From: Aestuariivivens marinum
GTDB lineage: Bacteria; Bacteroidota; Bacteroidia; Flavobacteriales; Flavobacteriaceae
DNA: 64,000 nucleotides
Direction: 5' to 3'
NCBI RefSeq assembly: GCF_022662175.1
Contig: NZ_JAKMCR010000001.1
Span: forward strand, 124,001-188,000
The translations under genes and the position numbers were made by a program. Shown one piece after another: positions 56,177-64,000 of the stretch. Under the pieces are notes generated by a model, which searched no databases, was not told the DNA's origin, and saw nothing but the letters and a program-made list of their open reading frames with translations. Positions within the stretch are counted from its first letter, which is position 1, and each line of letters opens with the position of its first letter.

Positions 56177-57124
56177 CTAACTATCCCAATTATCGGTTCT
56201 ATAATGCTCTTCTTCTCCTTGTAGTATTTGCAAATAGCTCCTATATCGTGAATAAGCAATCTCATTATTATCTAAAGCCTTTTTTACTGCACATTTAGGT
56301 TCTTGTATGTGTAGGCAATTGTTAAACTTACAATCTTGTTTGAGTTTAAAAATTTCTGGGAAATAATCCCCCACTTCTTCTTTATCCATATCCACAACTC
56401 CAAAACCTTTTATACCAGGAGTATCGATTATTTTTGCTCCAAAACCTGTATCGAACATTTCAGCAAAGGTTGTGGTATGTTGACCTTGCATGTGTAAACT
56501 AGAAATTTCCTTAGTCTTTAAATCCAAGGTGGGCTCAATAGCATTGACCAAAGTCGATTTTCCAACACCGGAGTGCCCAGAAAACATACTTACCTTACCC
56601 GTCATAAGCGCCTTAACCTTTTCTATATTTTTTCCTGTTTTAGCAGAAATTCCAATACACTCGTAGCCTATATTACGATACACATGGGCTAAATATTTCA
56701 CTTCCATAAGGGTCTCATCATCGTATGTATCAACTTTATTGAAAAGAAGAATAGTTTTAATGGAATAGGCTTCGGCCGTTACCAAAAACCGGTCAATAAA
56801 ACTAGTTAATGTAGGAGGATTGTTAATGGTAATCATTAGAAATACCTGATCTAAATTTGTGGCGATGATATGGGTTTGTTTAGATAGGTTCACTGCCTTT
56901 CTAACAATATAGTTTTTTCTATCGTGTATCTTATGGATAATTCCTGAAACATTGTCACTATTGGTTTCCAATTCAAAATCCACTACATCTCCAACAGCTA
57001 TAGGGTTGGTACTCTTAATCCCTTTGATGCGGAACTTTCCTTTTATCCTACATTCATATACATGACCTAATTCGGTTTTAACCGTATACCAACTACCTGT
57101 AGATTTATAAACTGTTCCTGTCAT
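56177..57124 (-). CDS. rsgA: Ribosome small-subunit-dependent GTPase RsgA
   Basis: A 315-residue circularly permuted GTPase that helps mature the 30S subunit. The ATG at 57124 (MTGTVYKSTGSWYTV) is preferred to 57187, which adds a hydrophobic stretch absent from the family. Domains: OB-fold (1-75), GTPase with permuted order G4 NKVD, G1 GHSGVGKSTLVN, G3 DTPGIKGF, and a C-terminal zinc module (CKFNNCLHIQEPKCAV). Confidence 0.95.
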   Translation of the reverse strand: MTGTVYKSTGSWYTVKTELGHVYECRIKGKFRIKGIKSTNPIAVGDVVDFELETNSDNVSGIIHKIHDRKNYIVRKAVNLSKQTHIIATNLDQVFLMITINNPPTLTSFIDRFLVTAEAYSIKTILLFNKVDTYDDETLMEVKYLAHVYRNIGYECIGISAKTGKNIEKVKALMTGKVSMFSGHSGVGKSTLVNAIEPTLDLKTKEISSLHMQGQHTTTFAEMFDTGFGAKIIDTPGIKGFGVVDMDKEEVGDYFPEIFKLKQDCKFNNCLHIQEPKCAVKKALDNNEIAYSRYRSYLQILQGEEEHYRTDNWDS

Positions 57125-57210
57125 TATTTTCAAAAGTAATTGAAAAAAAGTAATTATTCCCGTTAGAAAAATAGTTAAATTGGTCACTTAACTTCAAAAT
57201 TCATCACATT

Positions 57211-57663
57211 ATGAAAAAATTATTAATTCTATTAAGCCTGTGTTTCTTTTCCTTTATTGAAACTAATGCTCAAATTGAGTACAAAATTATAACAACTGTT
57301 GAATCTATAGTGCCTAGCGGCTTGGGAAGATCACGCATAATTTCTTCCGTTGGTGAAAGAGACTATAAAGAGTTTACATCTGAACAAACTGAAGAAGACC
57401 ACACAAGAAATAAGTCGAATAGAAAAGATATTAGAGTGAAAGATTTTGAAGAAACCAAACTACTTAACTTTTACAATATTGCCGGTATTAGATTTCAAAA
57501 TATTGCAGCCAACGATGCCGTAGTTAGCTCTAAAGTTAATGCCATGATTGAAGAAGGCTGGGAACTAGCCTTTGTTACTAGTGCTGTTGAGAGTGATAGT
57601 GGGAAAGATGATGGCCAAGGTATTTTCATTACTAGATATATTTTTAAAAGAAACAGACAGTAA
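57211..57663 (+). CDS. Secreted protein of unknown function
   Basis: A 150-residue protein with signal peptide MKKLLILLSLCFFSFIETNAQ. The mature part opens with EYKIITTVESIVPSGLGRSRI, and its end (EEGWELAFVTSAVESDSGKDDGQGIFITRYIFKR) is similar to short DUF4177-like proteins that end in a strand pair. It is a single gene with its own terminator. I cannot assign a function. Confidence 0.6.
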   Translation: MKKLLILLSLCFFSFIETNAQIEYKIITTVESIVPSGLGRSRIISSVGERDYKEFTSEQTEEDHTRNKSNRKDIRVKDFEETKLLNFYNIAGIRFQNIAANDAVVSSKVNAMIEEGWELAFVTSAVESDSGKDDGQGIFITRYIFKRNRQ

Positions 57664-57675
57664 TTATATTTTTAT

Positions 57676-57704
57676 AAAAAAGCCTCGCTAGGCGAGGCTT
57701 TTTT
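57676..57704. terminator. Bidirectional terminator
   Basis: A perfect 13-bp stem AAAAAAGCCTCGC / GCGAGGCTTTTTT with loop TAG lies between the convergent secreted protein gene (57211-57663) and the DAHP synthase gene (57710-58792), and serves both. Confidence 0.93.
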
Positions 57705-57709
57705 ATAAA

Positions 57710-58792
57710 CTACCCATTAATAATCTTTTCTTGATGATTAATCGATTCTTGGTGAATAGCCTTAAACATTTTTAAAATGAACTCTTCACTTAAACCATGT
57801 TGCTCACCTTCCAGCACCATTTTACCTAAAATTTCGTTCCAACGCTTAGATTGTAAAACCGCTACGTTTTTACTCTTTTTAAGTTCTCCTATACCATCGG
57901 CTGCCTTCATACGTTTGCCTAATAGTTCTATGAGCTGGTTATCCACAACATCTATTTGAGCCCTTAAATTATTAAGTGCATTAACATATTCTGCTTCAGC
58001 ATCGGTTTCTTTCTTTATTTTCAAATCTCTCATTATTTGCACCAAGGTTGATGGTGTTACTTGTTGTGCGGCATCACTCCAAGCATTATCTGGATCGATA
58101 TGTGTCTCAATCATTAAGCCATCAAAATTTAAATCCAGTGCCTCTTGGGACACATCAAAAATCATGTTACGATTACCTGTAATGTGAGACGGATCATTGA
58201 TTAGTGGAATATCTGGAAACCTATTCTGAAACTCAATAGCCAATTGCCATTCTGGAATATTACGATATTTGGTCTTTTGGTAGGTTGAAAATCCTCTGTG
58301 AATAGCTCCAATATTCTTAACACCAGAACTATAAATGCGTTCAATACCACCTAACCACAACGATAAATCTGGATTAACAGGATTCTTTACTAAAACTGGC
58401 TTATCGGTACCTTCTAAAGCATCAGCTATTTCCTGCATAATAAATGGACTTACCGTAGAACGAGCACCTATCCAAAGTAAATCTACATCATGCTCTAAAG
58501 CTAATTTTACATGGGCTGCATTGGCAACTTCGGTACACACTTTCATACCAGTTTCCTGCTTTACCGTTTGCAACCATTTTAAACCTAAAGCCCCAACACC
58601 CTCAAACATACCTGGACGGGTTCTAGGTTTCCATATTCCAGCCCTAAAATAATTGACATCGGTATCCTTTAAGTCGTTAGCAATTTTAAGCACTTGCTCT
58701 TCGGTTTCAGCACTACATGGCCCTGCAATAACTAACGGATGATCTAAGTTTAAATCATCTAACCAAGTTCTCATTTCTTTCTTGTTTTCCAT
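57710..58792 (-). CDS. Bifunctional DAHP synthase / chorismate mutase
   Basis: A 360-residue fusion. The N-terminal DAHP synthase (about 1-265, class I-beta: PLVIAGPCSAETEEQV, FRAGIWKPRTRPGMFEG, GARSTVSP, KNPVNPDLSLWLGG, NDPSHITGNR) condenses PEP and erythrose-4-phosphate. The C-terminal chorismate mutase (about 270-360, AroQ type: LRAQIDVVDNQLIELLGKRMKAADGIGELKKS) makes prephenate. It is the last gene of the Phe/Tyr operon, 89 bp after tyrA; a hairpin in the spacer (about 58811-58835) has no U-run on this strand. Confidence 0.95.
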   Translation of the reverse strand: MENKKEMRTWLDDLNLDHPLVIAGPCSAETEEQVLKIANDLKDTDVNYFRAGIWKPRTRPGMFEGVGALGLKWLQTVKQETGMKVCTEVANAAHVKLALEHDVDLLWIGARSTVSPFIMQEIADALEGTDKPVLVKNPVNPDLSLWLGGIERIYSSGVKNIGAIHRGFSTYQKTKYRNIPEWQLAIEFQNRFPDIPLINDPSHITGNRNMIFDVSQEALDLNFDGLMIETHIDPDNAWSDAAQQVTPSTLVQIMRDLKIKKETDAEAEYVNALNNLRAQIDVVDNQLIELLGKRMKAADGIGELKKSKNVAVLQSKRWNEILGKMVLEGEQHGLSEEFILKMFKAIHQESINHQEKIING

Positions 58793-58881
58793 ATCCCTTT
58801 TGTCTTTCAGATTTTTTCCTTCGGAAAAATCTATTTATAAATTTATTTTAGTTTTAATATTTAATTTTTTACTTCAACCTT

Positions 58882-59733
58882 TTAGATTATTCCGTTTAAA
58901 ATATCTTTTATATGATTGACGTCTTTCATTTCATTAAAAATGGCCTCATAATCATCTTCCTCCATAAAGGCCTTGAAAAGCATAAGATTATTGATATACT
59001 CTTCTAGAGTCTCAATAACATTAGCTTTGTTTTGCTTAAATATGGGTGCCCACATTTCCGGAGAACTTTTAGCCAATCGAACCGTCGACGCAAATCCACT
59101 GCCTGCCATATCAAAAATATCGCGCTCATTTTTCTCCTTCTCAATAACCGTTTTTCCCAACATAAAAGAACTAATATGTGATAAATGCGATACATAAGCA
59201 ATGTGCTTGTCATGGGCAACAGGATTCATATACCGAATGCGCATCCCTATGGCTTCAAACAGCTTTAAGGCTTTTTCCTGTAGCTTGAATGCTGTTTTTT
59301 CAACTTCACAAATAATATTTGTTTTGCCTACAAACAAATTATCGATCGCTGCACTAGGCCCCGAGAATTCCGTACCCGCAATAGGATGCATGGCCAAAAA
59401 ATTTCTTCGCTTTGGGTGATCTTCCACAGCTTTACAAATAGCTTCTTTTGTAGAACCTGCATCAATAACCAATGCTGTATCTGGAATCTTATCTAAAATG
59501 GTTGGTAATAATTTTACCGTGGCATCTACAGGAATAGAGACAATGACCAAATCGGCTTTTGATAGATCTTCCAATGTCGCCTTTTTATCTATTAATTTTA
59601 AGGACAGGGCTTCATTAAGTGTTGCATCCTTTCTACTAATTCCATGTATAACCACTTCAGGATCATGGCGTTTAATATCCTTTGCCAAACTACCTCCAAT
59701 TAAACCTACTCCTAAAGCATAAATCTGTTTCAT
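58882..59733 (-). CDS. tyrA: Prephenate dehydrogenase
   Basis: A 283-residue NAD(P)-dependent enzyme that oxidatively decarboxylates prephenate to 4-hydroxyphenylpyruvate. The ATG at 59733 (MKQIYALGVGLIGGSLAKDI) puts the nucleotide-binding GxGLIGGS at the N-terminus; the longer reading from 59766 is unlikely. Further motifs: HPIAGTEFSGP, SHLSHISSFML, GFASTVRLAKSSPEMW. It has no chorismate mutase domain, which is supplied by the next gene. Confidence 0.93.
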   Translation of the reverse strand: MKQIYALGVGLIGGSLAKDIKRHDPEVVIHGISRKDATLNEALSLKLIDKKATLEDLSKADLVIVSIPVDATVKLLPTILDKIPDTALVIDAGSTKEAICKAVEDHPKRRNFLAMHPIAGTEFSGPSAAIDNLFVGKTNIICEVEKTAFKLQEKALKLFEAIGMRIRYMNPVAHDKHIAYVSHLSHISSFMLGKTVIEKEKNERDIFDMAGSGFASTVRLAKSSPEMWAPIFKQNKANVIETLEEYINNLMLFKAFMEEDDYEAIFNEMKDVNHIKDILNGII

Positions 59734-59842
59734 TTCCTTTGTCACCCCTTTACGGCATCCCTCCAAACGGAGAGAACTTTAATTATTATTTTTTTTTTAC
59801 TACAATCTGCCATTATTCCAGATTACTATCGGAACCTCTTAC

Positions 59843-60988
59843 CTATTTAATTCTAGTTATTGCTTCTTCTAAATCTTCGGTTTGAGCACATAATGAAAAA
59901 CGTATGTAACCTTCTCCTTTACTTCCAAAAATAGTTCCGGGCGTTATGAAAATATGATGCTCTTTTAATACTAAATCAATAAATTCTTCCGCATTAACAA
60001 AAGCAGGTAATTTTGCCCAAACAAATAATCCAGAAGCTTTCTTATCGTAAGTACAATTAAGAGACTCTGCTAATTTCCATATTAAATCCCGACGCTTTTT
60101 ATAAACACTGTTAAGTGTAACAAACCACATTTTCGAGCAATTCAAGGCTTCAATAGCTCCCTTTTGTATACCATAGAACATACCGGAATCCATGTTACTT
60201 TTAACCTTCAATATATTATTAATATGATCACCATTACCGACAACCATACCTACACGCCACCCTGCCATATTAAAAGTCTTACTTAATGAATTTAACTCTA
60301 AGCAGACATCTTTAGCTCCTTCAATATTTAAAATACTTGTAGGATTATCATTTAATATAAAACTGTACGGATTATCGTTTATAATTAAAATATCATGGCG
60401 CTTTGCAAAATCCACCAATTCCCTAAAGGTGTGCTCACTAGGCACAGCTCCCGTTGGCATATGTGGGTAATTGACCCACATGAGTTTTACTTTACTTAAG
60501 TCTTTTTGTTCTAAGGCCTTAATATCTGGCTGCCAGTTATTCCTTTCGTCCAGCTCATAAAAAACAGGTGTCGCCTGCATAAGTTTTGTAACCGATTGGT
60601 AAGTTGGATACCCAGGATTAGGTATCAATACTGCATCGCCTTGATTTAAGTAAGCCATGGAAATATGCATAATACCTTCCTTACTTCCAATAAGCGGCAA
60701 AATATCAGATTTCGGGCTTAAAGACACGTTATAATGTTCCTTATAAAAAGTAGCCATAGCCTCCCTAAGCTCTGGTAGCCCCTGATAACTTTGGTATTTA
60801 TGCGCATTGGAATCGAACAAACTATTGGCAATAGCATCAACCACTTTTTGTGGCGGACTTAAATCAGGACTACCAATACCTAAATTGATTACAGGTTTAC
60901 CACTTGCAATAAGCAAATTTACTTCCCGTAGTTTTTTTGAGAAGTAGTATTCCTCTACAGTATGCAATCTATTTGCTACTTCAATCAT
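59843..60988 (-). CDS. PLP-dependent aminotransferase of the Phe/Tyr operon
   Basis: A 381-residue class I aminotransferase. The PLP lysine is in NSLSKTFNMAGWRVG; also present are NLGIGSPDLSPP, NPGYPTY, WVNYPHMPTGA and NDNPYSF, plus the substrate-carboxylate Arg in GEGYIRFSLC. Its gene overlaps pheA by 4 bp (ATGA). The context points to transamination of phenylpyruvate and 4-hydroxyphenylpyruvate, or of prephenate. The exact substrate is inferred. Confidence 0.9.
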   Translation of the reverse strand: MIEVANRLHTVEEYYFSKKLREVNLLIASGKPVINLGIGSPDLSPPQKVVDAIANSLFDSNAHKYQSYQGLPELREAMATFYKEHYNVSLSPKSDILPLIGSKEGIMHISMAYLNQGDAVLIPNPGYPTYQSVTKLMQATPVFYELDERNNWQPDIKALEQKDLSKVKLMWVNYPHMPTGAVPSEHTFRELVDFAKRHDILIINDNPYSFILNDNPTSILNIEGAKDVCLELNSLSKTFNMAGWRVGMVVGNGDHINNILKVKSNMDSGMFYGIQKGAIEALNCSKMWFVTLNSVYKKRRDLIWKLAESLNCTYDKKASGLFVWAKLPAFVNAEEFIDLVLKEHHIFITPGTIFGSKGEGYIRFSLCAQTEDLEEAITRIK

Positions 60989-61812
60989 GACTTCCCATTT
61001 TTATATTCCCCTAAAACTTTTAAATTATGGCCCATAATTTTTATTACGGATTTGGCTTTTTTAAAATCCAAATAAGCTTGAAATGTAACGTCAACAAAAA
61101 AAGAATATTTCCAAGGCGTTTCTACCACTGGCATAGACTGTATCTTAGTTAAATTAAGTTTACAATCACTCATAACGTTTAATATGGTCGCTAAACTACC
61201 TCGCTTGTGATCGGTTTCAAACTTTATTGAGGCTTTGTTTATTTCACTTTCAGGTACTTCAGAATTGGTTCGCTTTACAATGGCAAAACGGGTTTCGTTA
61301 TGTTTAATGGTTTGAATGCTATGGGCCAAAATATCAAGCTCAAAAATTTCAGAAGCCAAAACACTGGCTATAGCTCCAACAGCTTTCAACTGCTTTTTCT
61401 GAATACGTTGTGCAACCTCGGCAGTATCTTTATCTTCAACCAACTTAATATGTGGGTACTTTTTGAAAAACTCCTTACATTGTAGCAAAGCCATGGGATG
61501 TGAATATACCTCTTCAATATCCTGAATACTTTGTCCAGGCAAAACCATTAAATTATGCTGAACATCAACATAATGTTCTCCAACAATATGCAAATTACAA
61601 CCATCAATAAGTGCATAATTTGGCAATATAGATCCCGCAATAGAATTCTCTAGAGCCATGATAGCGGCATCACATTCTTGGTTAAGTAGAGCCTCAACTA
61701 CCCTATCAAATGTCAAGCACTCAATAGCTTCAACATCTTTGTTGAAAAACTGCTGGGATACAATATGATGGAACGATCCCTTTACACCCTGTATAGCTAC
61801 TGTCTTAATCAT
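60985..61812 (-). CDS. pheA: Prephenate dehydratase
   Basis: A 275-residue enzyme converting prephenate to phenylpyruvate. The N-terminal PDT domain includes the catalytic T174-R175-F176 (HNETRFAIV) and IMALENSIAGSI. The C-terminal ACT domain (about 195-275) has GSLA (205-208) and QSMP (225-228) in place of the usual GALV and ESRP motifs that bind Phe for feedback, so its allosteric response may differ. There is no chorismate mutase part. It is the first gene of the operon. Its start codon directly follows the U-run of an attenuator. Confidence 0.94.
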   Translation of the reverse strand: MIKTVAIQGVKGSFHHIVSQQFFNKDVEAIECLTFDRVVEALLNQECDAAIMALENSIAGSILPNYALIDGCNLHIVGEHYVDVQHNLMVLPGQSIQDIEEVYSHPMALLQCKEFFKKYPHIKLVEDKDTAEVAQRIQKKQLKAVGAIASVLASEIFELDILAHSIQTIKHNETRFAIVKRTNSEVPESEINKASIKFETDHKRGSLATILNVMSDCKLNLTKIQSMPVVETPWKYSFFVDVTFQAYLDFKKAKSVIKIMGHNLKVLGEYKNGKS

Positions 61813-61840
61813 AAAAAAAAGTCTCGATTTTCATCGAGAC
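61813..61840 (-). terminator. Attenuator terminator directly before pheA
   Basis: This is the terminator half of the attenuator: stem GTCTCGAT/ATCGAGAC, loop GAAA (GNRA), tail T8. It cannot belong to an upstream gene, because gldA upstream is on the other strand. Its only visible role is to interrupt the pheA operon's own leader transcript. Confidence 0.9.
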
Positions 61841-61883
61841 CCCATATTAAATTTATACTTTAAATTATACATACAACGTCTCG
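61813..61883 (-). promoter_or_regulatory. Transcription attenuator of the Phe/Tyr operon (terminator and antiterminator)
   Basis: On the minus strand, GTCTCGAT (61840-61833), GAAA tetraloop and ATCGAGAC (61828-61821) form an 8-bp terminator stem followed by eight T (61820-61813) that run into the pheA ATG. Upstream, CGAGAC (61883-61878) can pair instead with GTCTCG of the terminator's 5' arm; an AT-rich hairpin AATTTA/TAAATT (61866-61861 and 61855-61850) would bring the two together. The CGAGAC starts 6 nt after the leader-peptide stop codon, where a terminating ribosome would cover it. This is a complete attenuation layout. Confidence 0.88.
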
Positions 61884-61888
61884 TTCCT

Positions 61889-61948
61889 TTAGCTAAAAAA
61901 GAAATAAAACCAATTGTTAAAATATGTATAATGTCCTGTTGCTGTCAT
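61889..61948 (-). CDS. Aromatic-rich leader peptide of the pheA operon
   Basis: An ATG-initiated reading frame of 19 codons plus TAA encodes MTATGHYTYFNNWFYFFFS. It has five Phe (10, 14, 16, 17, 18), three Tyr (7, 9, 15) and one Trp (13), all clustered before the stop, as in the pheL, trpL and hisL leaders of enteric bacteria. It lies between the probable promoter and the terminator/antiterminator. Its job is to let a ribosome stalled for charged tRNA-Phe, -Tyr or -Trp free the antiterminator. The peptide itself probably has no function. Confidence 0.85.
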   Translation of the reverse strand: MTATGHYTYFNNWFYFFFS

Positions 61949-61958
61949 AATTATGCGG

Positions 61959-61966
61959 CTAAAGTA
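61959..61966 (-). promoter_or_regulatory. Possible -7 element of the pheA operon promoter
   Basis: TACTTTAG on the minus strand is one mismatch from TAnnTTTG and lies 11 bp before the leader-peptide ATG. No good -33 box is seen; the true start could be further upstream. Confidence 0.3.
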
Positions 61967-62068
61967 AATAATATTTTAAAATATTAAAATACTAAAAAAC
62001 GTTTTTTTGCATTTTTGTAAAAGATTTAAAGATTTTACAACAAATCACACAATACGTTAGATAATCAT

Positions 62069-62076
62069 TACTTTTG
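62069..62076 (+). promoter_or_regulatory. -7 element of gldA
   Basis: TACTTTTG is an exact TAnnTTTG match 18 bp before the gldA start codon, implying a short leader. Confidence 0.5.
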
Positions 62077-62093
62077 AACAAACTATTTTAAAT

Positions 62094-62990
62094 ATGTCAA
62101 TAGAAGTTATAGGTATTACAAAACTTTACGGCAACCAAAAAGCATTAAACAAAATATCTTTTACCATTGATAAACCAGAGATAGTTGGCTTTTTAGGGCC
62201 TAATGGTGCTGGAAAATCAACCATGATGAAAATATTAACCACTTATTTAAAAGCCACAAGTGGTAGTGCAAAAATTAATGGCTTTAATGTAAATAACAAC
62301 CCTAAAAGGGTACAACAAAGTGTAGGTTATTTACCGGAACATAACCCATTATACACAGAACTCTATGTTAGGGAATACTTAAACTTTAATGCCAATATCT
62401 ATAATGTGACTAAGGAACATATCGATGAGGTTATTGAACTTACAGGTCTAACGCCTGAAGCACATAAAAAAATAGGACAGCTTTCTAAGGGTTACCGTCA
62501 ACGGGTAGGATTGGCTTGTGCTCTATTACACAATCCCGATGTGCTCATTTTGGATGAGCCAACCACTGGATTAGACCCCAATCAGTTGGTTGATATTCGA
62601 CATTTGATAAAACAAATAGGAAAAACCAAAACCGTATTTCTATCCACCCATATTATGCAGGAAGTCGAAGCCATGTGCGACAGGGTAATTATTATTAACA
62701 AAGGTGAAATAGTTGCTGATAATAACTTGAAAGACTTAAGAAAGGAAAAAGAACAAACCGTAATTGTAGAGTTTGATTATCGTGTAGAAGATACCTTTTT
62801 ATTGGCCCTTCCAAAAGTAGATAGAGTAGTAAATATTCATGATTTTGTTTATGAAATTACCTTTAACACTTCGGAAGATATGCGCTCTCATGTTTTTGAC
62901 TTTGCCTACGACAACCAATTAAAAATCCTTCAACTAAACCAAAAAAACGCAAGTTTAGAAAGTTTGTTTAGGGATTTGACCAAAAATTAA
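62094..62990 (+). CDS. gldA: Gliding-associated ABC transporter ATPase GldA
   Basis: A 298-residue ABC ATPase: Walker A GPNGAGKST (about 36-44), Q-loop VGYLPEHNPLY, signature LSKGYRQRVGLA, Walker B VLILDEPTTGLD, H-loop STHIMQE. The C-terminal extension (about 225-298) is typical of GldA. With the permease GldF and the substrate protein GldG it forms a transporter associated with gliding in Flavobacterium; gldF and gldG are not in this window, as is usual for their separate locus. Confidence 0.93.
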   Translation: MSIEVIGITKLYGNQKALNKISFTIDKPEIVGFLGPNGAGKSTMMKILTTYLKATSGSAKINGFNVNNNPKRVQQSVGYLPEHNPLYTELYVREYLNFNANIYNVTKEHIDEVIELTGLTPEAHKKIGQLSKGYRQRVGLACALLHNPDVLILDEPTTGLDPNQLVDIRHLIKQIGKTKTVFLSTHIMQEVEAMCDRVIIINKGEIVADNNLKDLRKEKEQTVIVEFDYRVEDTFLLALPKVDRVVNIHDFVYEITFNTSEDMRSHVFDFAYDNQLKILQLNQKNASLESLFRDLTKN

Positions 62991-63048
62991 ATCATTTTAA
63001 AATATTATAACCAGTCCCATTTTAAACAAATGCATGACAAATATCATC

Positions 63049-63077
63049 TTTGTCCTAAACTTTAGACCTTAATTTTG
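63049..63077 (+). promoter_or_regulatory. Promoter of pta
   Basis: TTTG at 63049-63052 and TAATTTTG at 63070-63077 (exact -7 match) are 17 bp apart. The pta start codon is 32 bp downstream. Confidence 0.6.
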
Positions 63078-63108
63078 CATTGACAAATACTAGATACTCT
63101 AAAACACC

Positions 63109-64000
63109 ATGAGCAAAGGAATTTATGTAGCAACCATAGAACCCAATAGCGGCAAATCTGTTGTGGTATTGGGTTTAATGCGTATGCTTTTAGGAAAAAC
63201 CGCAAAGGTAGGCTATTTTAGACCCATTATAGAAGATACTGAAAACGACGAAAAGGACAACCATATCAATACGGTAGTATCTTATTTTGATATTAATATA
63301 GATTATAAAAACACCTATGTCTATACCAGAAATGAAGTACTTAACCTATACAATCAAGGTAAATCGGGACATGTTATTGATGAAATCATCAAGAAATATA
63401 AGAAGCTGGAAAAACGTTTTGATTTTGTACTGGTTGAAGGTACCGATTTTTCTCATGAAAATTCAAGCCTGGAATTAGATATTAATATCCTAATTTCAAA
63501 AAATTTGGGACTGCCTGTTATAATCGTCATGCAAGGCAACAATAAAACGCTTGAGGAAATTGTTGATAGTGTCCAACTGGCACACGATACTTATAAAGAA
63601 GATGTTGATGTACTGTCCATAATGACCAACAAAATTGAATCAGACTTTGTTTCAACATTAAAGGTTCAGCTTCAAAATCGTATTCCTAATAGTACAGACA
63701 TAAGTGTAATACCCAAAATTAAAAGCTTGGCCAACCCCACCATTAAGGAAATAGTAAAAACCTTAAATGGTAACATCCTTTTTGGCAAAGAATTAATAAA
63801 CAACCAATCCGAAAGCTTTAGTGTAGGAGCTATGCAACTGCGCAACTACCTTGTTCATTTAAAAGAAAATGCTTTAGTAATTACCCCAGGAGACCGTGCT
63901 GACCTTATTTTAGGTGCTTTACAGGCCAATATATCAAAAAACTATCCTAAAATTTCTGGTATTGTTTTAACAGGGGGACTCATTCCCGAAGATCCAATTT
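63109..64000 (+). CDS. pta: Phosphate acetyltransferase, N-terminal part
   Basis: The first 297 codons of Pta, continuing beyond the window. The N-terminal P-loop-like domain is clear: MSKGIYVATIEPNSGKSVVVLGLMRML, then a DRTGG-like regulatory domain starting near residue 220. Full-length Pta of this type has about 690-700 residues, with the catalytic PTA domain at the C-terminus, which is not seen here. It converts acetyl-CoA and phosphate to acetyl phosphate. It would normally be followed by ackA. Confidence 0.88.
   Translation, partial: MSKGIYVATIEPNSGKSVVVLGLMRMLLGKTAKVGYFRPIIEDTENDEKDNHINTVVSYFDINIDYKNTYVYTRNEVLNLYNQGKSGHVIDEIIKKYKKLEKRFDFVLVEGTDFSHENSSLELDINILISKNLGLPVIIVMQGNNKTLEEIVDSVQLAHDTYKEDVDVLSIMTNKIESDFVSTLKVQLQNRIPNSTDISVIPKIKSLANPTIKEIVKTLNGNILFGKELINNQSESFSVGAMQLRNYLVHLKENALVITPGDRADLILGALQANISKNYPKISGIVLTGGLIPEDPI

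Noticed and set aside
58811-58835. Hairpin AGATTTTT..GGAAAAATCT between tyrA and the DAHP synthase gene
   Set aside because: No U-run on the operon strand, so not a terminator; may affect mRNA stability but nothing supports it.

Overview
The window is a chromosomal segment of a low-GC, gliding-type member of the Bacteroidota, most likely family Flavobacteriaceae. The evidence is the gldKLMN cluster of the type IX secretion/gliding machine, gldB, gldC and gldA, an XrtF exosortase pair, a MiaB-LptE-SecG order, an initiator tRNA, and many promoters of the Bacteroidota type (-7 TAnnTTTG) with no Shine-Dalgarno sequences. Nearly all genes are core genes. Obvious accessory material is limited to the DUF6090 array (about 4.1-6.5 kb), a plant-like LRR protein, and a lone sialidase. 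No CRISPR array, prophage or insertion sequence is visible.

Layout. 1-3.8 kb: a hydroxyproline catabolic operon on the minus strand (DapA-family deaminase, aldehyde dehydrogenase, 4-hydroxyproline epimerase cut by the window edge) with a divergent AraC regulator; two direct repeats 21 bp apart lie just upstream of the operon's promoter. 3.8-7.1 kb: three paralogous DUF6090 membrane proteins, an initiator tRNA-Met and a CPXCG zinc-ribbon protein. 7.2-11.7 kb: LRR protein, ABC-F ATPase, DUF983 protein, FAD oxidoreductase. 11.9-20.6 kb: gldKLMN, a ureohydrolase-fold protein that has lost metal ligands, and topA. 20.7-30.5 kb: two tandem membrane paralogues, miaB, a PspF-like sigma-54 activator, lptE, a TPR-like protein, secG, groES-groEL (with a candidate sigma-54 promoter) and another DUF6090 protein. 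30.5-40.8 kb: sialidase, xrtF pair, a free-methionine sulfoxide reductase-like GAF protein, purH, and the cell-shape operon mreB-mreC-mreD-PBP2-rodA. 40.8-49.8 kb: gldC-gldB, nadE, an atypical response regulator, a zinc-less dnaG, a DoxX protein, polyprenyl synthetase, rlmN, queA. 50-57.7 kb: aroA, MazG-like, two DUF3857/transglutaminase proteins, dtd, rsgA. 57.7-62 kb: the Phe/Tyr operon pheA - aminotransferase - tyrA - DAHP synthase/chorismate mutase. 62-64 kb: gldA and the start of pta.

The most striking observation is the leader of the Phe/Tyr operon. A 19-codon open reading frame, MTATGHYTYFNNWFYFFFS (nine aromatic residues of 19), ends six nucleotides before a CGAGAC segment. That segment can pair with the 5' arm of a GAAA-tetraloop intrinsic terminator whose U-run abuts the pheA start codon. 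This is the full architecture of ribosome-mediated transcription attenuation. Other points of interest are three conserved-looking but active-site-altered proteins (ureohydrolase, DnaG zinc site, response regulator Asp to Glu) and a paired active/degenerate transglutaminase.
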